A stretch of DNA of 64,000 nucleotides, taken from Arachis hypogaea. Lineage: Eukaryota; Streptophyta; Magnoliopsida; Fabales; Fabaceae. The stretch covers positions 1,302,001 through 1,366,000 of the forward strand of contig NC_092040.1 of the NCBI RefSeq assembly GCF_003086295.3, given 5' to 3'. This document shows, in pieces, positions 55,501 through 64,000 of the stretch (positions within the stretch are counted from its first letter, which is position 1; each line of letters begins with the position of its first letter). The translations under genes and the position numbers were made by a program. The notes under the pieces were generated by a model. The model saw only the letters and a list, made by a program, of their open reading frames with translations, did no database searches and was not told where the DNA came from.

Positions 55501-56710
55501 GTGGACGCTATGATGCTCCACAGCACCGCATCTCCACTTGTGATCTAGTGCATCCTACGGTCCTCGAGCGTGCCACCTGTCCACCTGTTAGCATTTGTTA
55601 GTTTGGAAAATTCCAAATTGTTAGAGGTAGGGTTTGTTAGTCCTCCTTCAATGCCACGTTGTCAATATGCTTATTATTATATGCGACAAACATTAATTAT
55701 ATAGTAAATTTTGAATTAAATAATTATATAAATATCTAATTTAATTTTAATTTTGTATTCTCTATTTTTTGAATTAATAATATTTTTAATTATATACCAT
55801 TATTAATAGAAATATAAAGTTTACTAAAAATGTATTAATCTTTATTTATTTTAATGTTAGTATTGTGATTAAAGTTATATTTTTTGATACTAGTATTAAA
55901 ATTTACTAATATTATGAATTGGTATTTTTATTGTGTTAAATTAAAATACTATTATAATAGTACTAACTAATTTTATGTCTATATTTATTAACTATCTTTA
56001 AAATTTAAGACTTAGTTGTTTTTAAAATATTGGTGAAAATGTATATTTTAACATTTTTAAAATTGTTTATTATTTTTTATTTTTTATTTATATATGACCG
56101 ATTTTATCGATTCAACCATTAATCTATCTATTGAACCAATAAATTAATGAACTAGTAATCTAATCACTTTAATTACCAATTCGATTTTTATAATTATAGT
56201 GTGCAATATTATAAAGAATTGGAAGCGCGGAACAAGAATCTATTGCTTATAAACTCCTTTGTGGTCTTTGGCTCAAATGATTTGGATAATTTTTTATTAG
56301 ATAACATAAATTTGATCAAGATCTTGAGATGTCTGTTTTTTGCTGCGAGAAGCAAAAATAAAACAATAAAGTTGAACAATGAAAGGAAGAAGAAAAATAA
56401 ATAAAACATTCTTAATTTTTTCAAAATGTAATATTTTACTGAATTATCAAAAAAAATTTTGTTTCATTAAATTATTACTTGGCACGTGTTAAATTAACAA
56501 TATATTAAGTAATATCTATTAACTATAGACAAAAATATTAATAGAAAGAATAAAAAATTTAATAAAAATAATGATTAAGTACCGTATTATTATTTTTTAA
56601 TTGACAAGAGACGAAATAAAATTTTGTGAAATAATTAAAAATCGAAGTGAGATTTTACTCATAAGTAAATTACGATCTAAAGTCTAAATCAATAAATCAC
56701 GAGTATCTAA
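55501..56710. other. AT-rich intergenic DNA, no gene seen
   Basis: A short region near 56090-56190 (GATTCAACCATTAATC, TTGAACCAATAAATTAATG) echoes the CCGGTT-rich repeat and may be its other end. The frame at 56201-56404 is lysine-rich and unsupported. Confidence 0.45.
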
Positions 56711-57083
56711 AGTGTTTGTTTTGAGGTACTGAGACAGAGATTGAGAGACTGAGATTCAGTATCATGTTTGTTGGTTTAGAGATTGGTACTAAAATTTGTG
56801 TCTCTGTTCCTAAAATTTCAGTATTTCAGTACCTCTAAAAAGTAGGGACACAGGAGATTAAAATTTTTAGAGATAAAAACTGAAACTTTAATAACATTTT
56901 ATACCTAAAATACCCTCATTTCAATTAATTAATTCTAAGTTTATTGTTTGTGCAAATTAAATTAGAATTTTATTCTTGTTTTAATTTTTGTCTCTCATTT
57001 TGCACCAAATAAAATACTGAGATTTATTTCAATCTCTATCTCTCAATCTCAGTCTTCCCGTCTCTGTCTCTCCACCAAACGCT
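56711..57083. mobile_element. MITE (GAGACAGAGAC family), 373 bp
   Basis: The left end, AGTGTTTGTTTTGAGGTACT then GAGACAGAGATTGAGAGACT, mirrors the right end on the other strand, AGCGTTTGGTGGAGAGACAG then AGACGGGAAGACTGAGATTG. The inner part has ACCAAACA- and TTTGTGTCTCTG-type words. No frame. A partial copy lies at 49380-49552. Confidence 0.7.
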
Positions 57084-57640
57084 ACCTAAGAGATTAATTT
57101 AATACATTAAGAACATTAAAGAGTTGCATACTATCAATTAATCCATAACACGCATTCACATATTTTTATAACATAAATAACACATTTAAAACTAAATGAT
57201 TCAGTTATTAACTTATTAAAGTGGCGCACGCGTCAGAATTTTTTACACTTTATAAAAATTATATTATAAAATGCATAAAGTTTAGATAATGTGATTTAAA
57301 ATTTAAATAAATTATATTATAGTGAGGAGGAAAAATTACTTGAGTGCGTATATACAAGAAATACTTTTCTTTTAGCCATATTCTTTATGCTAATGTAGTT
57401 TAGATAAAATAAAAGGTAGAACACTTCTTCAAAAAATAACATATTAGTATGTTATGAGTTTTTTTTTAAGATATGTAATCTATTTGAATATTTTAAAAAA
57501 TATTGTCAATCTTGTTAAAAATTTAAACTTAACTAACTATATAAAATAAAATAAAAAATTAAAATTGATTTAATTAATAAAAAAGCAAAATACTCCTTAT
57601 TTTTCAAAGTCCATATTCTTTGGGGTTAAGAAATGATTTA
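57084..57640. other. AT-rich DNA upstream of the BPA1 gene
   Basis: No gene is seen. It may hold distal promoter sequence. Confidence 0.5.
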
Positions 57641-57966
57641 TATAATGAGTAACGTGTATTTGGTTCTGACCCGTCCTCGACGGTCCAACCCCGTGTCGGG
57701 ACTGGTCGTTCATTCACGCGGATTAGTGGCTTTCATCAGTTTCGTGCAAAAAACTTCAGACCCACGTCGCTCGCACGTGCCTCCCATTTCCTCCGCACGT
57801 GCGCTCTCTAAATCCCTCTTAAAATCTCTCTCTCTCTCTCCAACTGCAACTTCTATCTCCTCCATTGACCCCCTCGCACTTCACCAGCAACACGCACTTT
57901 GCTCCGCCGACAACAAACTCATTTTCCTTTTTTCCGTCACCGGAGATCTCTGCCGGATCATTTCCG
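57641..57966 (+). promoter_or_regulatory. GC-rich 5' leader/promoter of the BPA1-type gene
   Basis: A sharp rise in GC with CTCGACGGTCC, CACGTCGCTCGCACGTGCC (two ACGT cores near 57762-57780 and 57795) and a CT-repeat CTCTCTCTCTCTCC at about 57827-57840, a frequent leader motif in plants. It ends just before ATG 57967. Confidence 0.5.
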
Positions 57967-60900
57967 ATGTCGTCGGTGAGTTCTCGACTTCTCGTTGCAT
58001 TCTCCCAACGTCTACTATTTCGTTCTCATTCGTTTTTCTACTAATTTTATTCTTGTTGCGAGATATCTGAAGATCTTAGTTAATCGGATATGGATACTGC
58101 GAATATTTCATATGCCTTGCAATATTTGATTGTTTAGTCAATGTATTTTGCTTAATTAGGATTTGTTTGCTTAGCATGTGTGGTTTTAGGTATGTAGGTA
58201 TACGGAATTACTGAGTTAGGGACTCGTAACTGTTATGATACACGATTTGGTGTAGTTCTAGAGCGTGTCTTTAAAGCTCTGAATCTCGTTTCGTTATTGA
58301 TACTCGAAAGTTCTGTACCAAAAAAACATTCCGAGTGTATCTTTTCTTACAGCTTTTTAGTCAATGGACCTAAGAACTGTCTTAAACCGCTATGGATGTT
58401 TCTTTCCATTTTCAGTGTAAACTTGTGAAATTTGAGTTTTATATTTTGCATTTTGTTTGGATTGCCACTTGAGTTATGTGAATGCATGATGGGAGAGTCC
58501 CTGGTTGGTTCTCCACATCTAAATTTTGACAACTATATGAGATGCTTGTGACCATCTGAAAGCAACACAGGTTGAGTGATTTCTGAATAGAGATCCGTAT
58601 TGAATTGTGCTTGAGTAGCGCTTGGCAATACTGGTGTTTCCTCTCATAAAAATTGGTTGATTTGTCCAAGAAAATTGAATGGAAGATCATCTGAATTAGA
58701 AGTGGAATCCGTATTTTTCTTCCTAACTTGTAATGAATAATATATAATAAGTATAAAAATATTCTGTAGATGCTGACCTTTATTTTAACATTGCTAGCAA
58801 AACATATGTACATATGAATATTCAACCTCTACTGTCATTCAGTGATTTCTTTCAATTATATTTGTTAATTTCTCAAACTATTGAGTATTTTTTTTTTTGA
58901 AATTCATAATCACTTCGCCTATTGTCTTTCCGCTGACATGGGATCATTAAAATACAAATCAAGTTTATAAGGGGAAATACCTTTAGTAAGAAGTAACTAG
59001 TGTGATATTTTGGAAAATCGTTGCACTTGCCCAAGGTTTTATACCGTTATTATTTATTTAGTTGATAAAACATAACATTAATATTTATATGTTATTACTT
59101 TTTTAATCTCTTTCAGATAAAGACTGTTAAGGTCAGTAACGTTTCCTTGGGAGCTACTGATCGAGATATTAAGGAGTTCTTTTCTTTTTCTGGTGACATT
59201 GAATATGTTGAGCTTCGGAGGTCAGTTGCTGTGTTTAGCTTTTTTGTTTGCTTTCATTTCTAAAATGTTTGGTACCAATTATAAATTTATATATTGATGC
59301 AGTCATGATGAACGGTCCCAAATTGCTTATGTTACCTTCAAGGATGCACAGGGAGCTGAGACTGCAGTACTGCTATCGGTAATCTGCTTATCGTAATTTA
59401 ATATATATTTGCACAATAATTGATTTGTTTTAATTATAAAGCATATTGAACATCCAATCAATTTGTCCTGATTGAACAATAAAGATATTTTATTCATTAA
59501 TTGTTATTGGTAATTTCTAATTTGTGTCCAAGAGTTTATTTGTTGTTGTCCCAAAGAAGACAAATTGAGCTGAATTATTCAGCATTTTAGAAACATAATG
59601 CAGTCAGTGAGTTAACCTTTTAGGGGTTGGGGGAGGGGGGGAATCTACTTGGGAATCATGGAGTTCCACATGATAAATTTTCACTAAGGTTGCATTCTTT
59701 AGTATTTTCTTGCTGACACTTATGGGATATGCATATTGGATTGATTATTATGTTGCTTAATTTTGGATACTTAACTTTTTCCTCCCTCTTCTAGATAGAT
59801 TTTTTTTATTGTTTATCACAACTGAGGTATTCACCAACCACCGTCGAGCACAGTGACTTATCCCTCGTTTAGATAGAAATATAATTTTACTACTTGCGTT
59901 ATTTAGTAATTTCAATCATCTTTCAAAACCAAACGTAAAAACTGCAGGCAGGTTTGACAAAATTTACCAAGGGCAATCTTATCTTCAGCTGCATGCTTTT
60001 GTCATCTATTATCAGTCTTCTGTCTCGAATCTCAAAAATTGACCTCTACAGTTATAGTTTGTAGCAGCCTGTTAGTTGGGATATGAAACATGTTCATGAT
60101 TGTGTTTGTATCATTTTGTTTGGATATTGAGATCATAACATTGTTCATAACCTTCTATGCAATTTAAAACTTTTATTTCTAATAAAAGAATTTTATTAAG
60201 TTGAAGAATAATTTATAACTAAATTTAACATAATTTCACATGTCAGGGAGCAACTATAGTTGATTTGTCGGTTACAATAACTCCAGATCCAGATTACAAA
60301 CTTCCACCTGCTGCCTTTGCATCAGCTGTAAGTCTTGATGTGGTACTGTCTTTTTCTTATTATATCAGTAATTAGGCTGCTGGAATCTTGCCGTATCAAC
60401 CTTTTGTGTCATTTTGCAGCCAAAAGAAAGTCAAGCTCCCGGTGGTGCTGATTCTGCTTTAAGGAAGGCAGAGGATGTGGTTTCAAGCATGCTGGCCAAG
60501 GGCTTTATCTTAGGGAAGGATGCTGTCAACAAAGCAAAGACTTTTGATGAGAAGCACCAATTAACCTCATCTGCCTCAGCAAAAGTTGCATCTATTGATC
60601 AGAAAATTGGGTTCAGTGAGAAAATAACTGCTGGTGCTTCAGCTGTAAGTGGTAGAGTTCGAGAGGTTGACCAAAAGTTCCAGGTTTCAGAGAAGACCAA
60701 ATCGGCATTTGCAGCTGCAGAGCAAAAAGTCAGTACTGCTGGTTCTGCCTTGATGAAGAATCGCTATATACTTACTGGTGCCTCCTGGGTAACAGGTGCT
60801 TTCAACAGGGTTTCTAAGGCGGCTGAGGATGTAGGACAGAAGACGAAAGAGAAAGTAGTTAGCGCAGAAGAGCAACAGAAGCGACAAGTGGAAGATCAGT

Positions 60901-60995
60901 ATGCGCAAGTCCTTTCTGAGTCCCCAAAAGCAGGTTCGGCAGCAAGTGAACATCACTCTTCCAAGCCTGCCCCTGCTCAGGGTTTGATCCTTTGA
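57967..60995 (+). CDS. BPA1: RRM protein, BPA1 (binding partner of ACD11) type
   Basis: Five exons, 57967-57975, 59117-59220, 59303-59378, 60247-60327 and 60420-60995, total 846 bp, 281 residues. All borders are GT/AG and the frame is continuous. The first exon encodes only Met-Ser-Ser. An RRM spans about 4-80, with RNP2 VKVSNVSLG and RNP1 IAYVTFKD, and is followed by VDLSVTITPDPDY. The C-terminal half is Ala/Lys-rich and helical (VVSSMLAKGFILGKDAVNKA, DQKIGFSEKITAGASAVSGR, NRYILTGASWVTGAF), as in the BPA1 family. BPA1 binds ACD11, a lipid transfer protein that holds back programmed cell death in Arabidopsis (family knowledge). BPA1-like paralogues are the alternative. The 1,141 bp first intron after nine coding bases is easy to miss in automatic annotation. 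Confidence 0.9.
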
Positions 60996-62936
60996 TTTGC
61001 TTCATGTGTATGTATATATACCTACTAGGATACTACGTTGAAAACTTCCCTGCAAACTGTTTCCATATGATTTACCACCACCGTTTTCTTCCATTGGAAC
61101 TGCATGGAGAATTGTTTTTCTTGGACAAATTTGCAATTGTTTAATTTTTTCTTCTAAAAGATGAACTGAATTTCGTAGGTGTGAAGTAGCTTGTTTCTGC
61201 TAAACTGGGAAAACTGAGCACTATTTACATATATCAAGCATAATAGCGTACACTAATCCGCGCTTCGCTGCTATTCAATAGTGTACATATTACTAGCTTC
61301 TCTTTTATCACCCCACTACTATCAGCAAGCATTTTCAGGGATATGGCACTAGGAGGAGTGTCAAAGATCTCGGCGTCCAATCTAGAGTCAAGAATAAGGT
61401 TTGCAAGGCCGACAGCAATTTGGTTCGCCTCTCTGAAAGTGCCTCACCTAACTCTCGAGTTCTGTTTTTTAGGGAAATGACTCTCCAGGTTTTTTTTTTT
61501 TAATTTGGGTGTTCTGTTGGTTCTTTTTTTTCTCTTGGTTGATGTTTCTCGTCCCAATTGTTTTTACATTTTGGGTCTCAATTGTCACTCTTATTAAAAC
61601 CACTTTTTCATCGCCCATGAGGATGAATTGGGCTATTATCATGTGGGCCGAACATTTACTCTTGAGCCGTCTGATAGTTTTTTTTGGAGTCTTTAACAGT
61701 TGTTAATTTGTGGTCCAAAAAAAATAGTTGTTAATTTGATTGATCTTTGTTGCTAAATTGTATCTAAAATGGCATCTGTCCTCCTTCTCTCAGGGTGTGT
61801 TTAGAACACAGAAAGAGGCAATTGATTTGATTTGTTCTTTCTGTGTTTCCTGTCCTGCTTTTGCTCTCTGCTTCTGTCCATGAAGACACCGCCTTTAGGT
61901 TCCAAAAATAGCTCCTTATGGTGCTCTAGTTCAGTGTTGTGTACATTTGTCCCAAAACACTGTCGGCTGTGAAGATTGTATCTTATCTTCTCCGATGTGT
62001 GAAAAAGAGAGCAAAGTGGGAGTTTCAGTTCCCTTTGATCACATAAACACAATTTGCCATTTCCGTTCTGGCAAAACGGTCTCCCATTCTGACAAATTGC
62101 CATCCATGGTCTGACAAATTGTCATCACCGCCGTTTTGTTCATAACTATATAATCTCGGTTAGAAGTTTAGTTACAAGAAACTGACTACTCACATGAAAC
62201 ATATAAAAATAATACTTAAGAATCATTAGATCGTTAAACATATTTAAGTAAATTGTTTAACATAATATATGTCGATATCTTATTTATCATATTTTTATAT
62301 GAAGACTGCTCTGGACTAAGCTCGAGATTATTAGATAAAGAGACAATGAAACAAACATATACGAATTTTAGATTCTCGAGATTCTTTAGTCATCGTAATG
62401 AGCATTTGAAAATAGTTTCGAAAACATTACTTTAAAGAAGGGTAACAAATACAGAATTTGGATTCATTAAATTTTGGATTTTATTTGAGAGGATAAAGTA
62501 TAATTTTTTATTTTTGAATATTTTTTTTTTATGTTTTCTCTTGATCTCACCAATAAAATAAGATTACACTTTATCTCGTAAATAATGAAAAGAAAACATT
62601 TGTTTCGTAAAAGAAGAAAAACTACTATAAACACGACAAACGAACTGAAGAAGGTAAGTTTGATCTCTATAACTACAAAATACATAAGTTAATCTAAGTT
62701 TCCTAATGTAATATTGCGGGCGTACGGCTAAAGAAGTTAGCAAGTTCTTATTTATCATCAAGGTTGGAAAGATAAAATACTCCAACCAAAAATATTTTTG
62801 TGAGTAGTTACAAAAACAATGAATAAAATAAGGAAATGAAAATTTAATTACCTATTAAATTTATAATTTTTATCATTGAAATATATATCATTTGAATATA
62901 ATTAAAATTTCATTTTGTTCCGCTTAATTAAGAGTA
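60996..62936. other. 3' flank of the BPA1 gene and intergenic DNA
   Basis: 61343-61477 opens a 44-codon frame (MALGGVSKISASNLES...) in a locally GC-richer patch. It has no known domain. Beyond it the DNA is T-rich with CTGACAAATTG repeats near 62050-62130. No gene is supported. Confidence 0.45.
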
Positions 62937-64000
62937 TTGCTATATATACAAGTTTTTTTTGACATATGCAAGAAATCACGTTATCCTCTTTGTATTTCGC
63001 GTTCTTTCTCCTCTTCCTTCTTTTCTTTCTTCTTTGTGTTTCTCCTTTTTTTTTTTGGTGTGTTTCATTTCGGTCGTTGTTCTTTTTATTATTATTGTTG
63101 TTGCTGCATTGTTTTTCCTTCTCTTCTTTCTATTGATTTTGTAACATTATGTATTTTTTTTTGTTTGATTTTTTCCTCCTAAAAAGAAATATGAGAATAT
63201 GAAATAAGAAGATGAAGAAGAAGAAGCAGTAGAAGATGAGGAGGAGGAAGATGGAGAGTTCTGAATTATACATAACTTATCAGCACACATACATCGAAAA
63301 CTCTTAAACAATACGCTCGAATATCTTCATGTTACACCCAAATATTTTCGTGTTATACACACATTTGTTGCAATGCATAAAAATATTTTTTTTAATGCTG
63401 TATTTTTTTCTTCTTCTTTTTTTCCTTATTCCTTTCTTTCTTTTAGTTGAATGAATATAAAATCATCTTTCAAGTAATTTTGCAGCATTATATATTTTTT
63501 CTGTTTCTTTGTGTGATTTTTTTGTGTTTATTCTTGTTATAAGAGTAAACAAAAAAAATTGAGAAGATAAATTAAAAAGAAAAAGATGAATAATAAAAAA
63601 AAGAAATAGAAGACGGTGATAATGATGAAGAAAATAAGAAAAAGCATTAAAAGATGAAGAGGAGGAAGATGAAGAGTTTTAAATTATGCCGAACTTATCA
63701 GCACACATGCACCGAAAATTCTTAAATAATACACTCAAATATCTTCGTGTTATATCCAAATTTGCTGCAAATATAGAAAAATGTTTCCTCTAATGTTACA
63801 TTTTTTTCTTCTTTTTTTCTTATTTTTTTCTTTCTTTTAGTTGAATGAATGTAAGTTCATCATCTTCTAACTAATTTTGTAGTATTATGTATTTCTTCTT
63901 CTTCTTTATTTGATTTTTTTTTTCTTATAAAAAGAGTAAAATAAGAAGAAATTTGAAAAGATAAAATAAGAAAAAAAAGATAAATAAGAAAAAAAAGATG
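62937..64000. repeat. Tandem 420 bp duplication, runs off the window end
   Basis: GAGGAGGAAGATG at 63241 and 63661, and ACTTATCAGCACACAT at 63274 and 63694, are exactly 420 bp apart. Each unit has a T-rich part (CTTCTTTTTTTC, TTAGTTGAATGAATG), an A/G-rich part (AAGATGAAGAAG) and a TCTTCGTGTTA-type part. A poorer third unit seems to lie upstream from about 62950. All frames here are low-complexity. A related layout is at 31741-32770. Confidence 0.75.

Overview
The window is nuclear DNA of a flowering plant. It is AT-rich, with interrupted genes, small transposons and nested retrotransposons. The transposon families and gene structures suggest a legume. Several foldback families (the CAGTCGACTTCAC foldback, the GAGACAGAGAC foldback and the TGTATAATGTGTACAATGGG foldback) resemble ones I associate with peanut (Arachis). 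That assignment rests on memory and needs a database search.

Layout. Positions 1-5136 hold no gene: AT-rich DNA with small transposons, including a hAT-like element that carries a SINE. Positions 5137-22540 are a nested transposon stack. An old Ty1-copia remnant (minus strand) was invaded by a MITE, by a 2.3 kb copia-type element that carries only gag, and, in its 3' LTR, by a 5.5 kb L1-type LINE (minus strand). A very young 7,957 bp LTR element (plus strand, two 1,573 bp LTRs, tRNA-Asp primer site) then split the LINE. Target-site duplications support four of these insertions. Positions 22541-31300 hold two class A1 heat-shock transcription factor genes arranged tail to tail. Positions 31300-41200 are a gene desert with a CACTA-like element, a 1.14 kb tandem triplication and foldback elements. 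Positions 41283-42365 hold an intronless MKK10-type MAP kinase kinase. Positions 43596-46020 hold a small three-exon gene for an unrecognised 110-residue protein. Positions 47290-49370 hold an unidentified coding fragment and a possible first exon. Positions 50102-52784 hold a seven-exon SYP2-type syntaxin. Positions 57967-60995 hold a five-exon RRM gene of the BPA1 (binding partner of ACD11) type. The remainder is AT-rich DNA ending in a 420 bp tandem duplication.

The single-copy genes touch stress and cell-death biology (HSFA1 heat response, MKK10 signalling, BPA1/ACD11 control of cell death) and vacuolar trafficking (SYP2). Nothing in the sequence shows that they act as one unit. All splice sites were set by eye from GT/AG borders, reading frame and family knowledge. 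No alignment or search was run.
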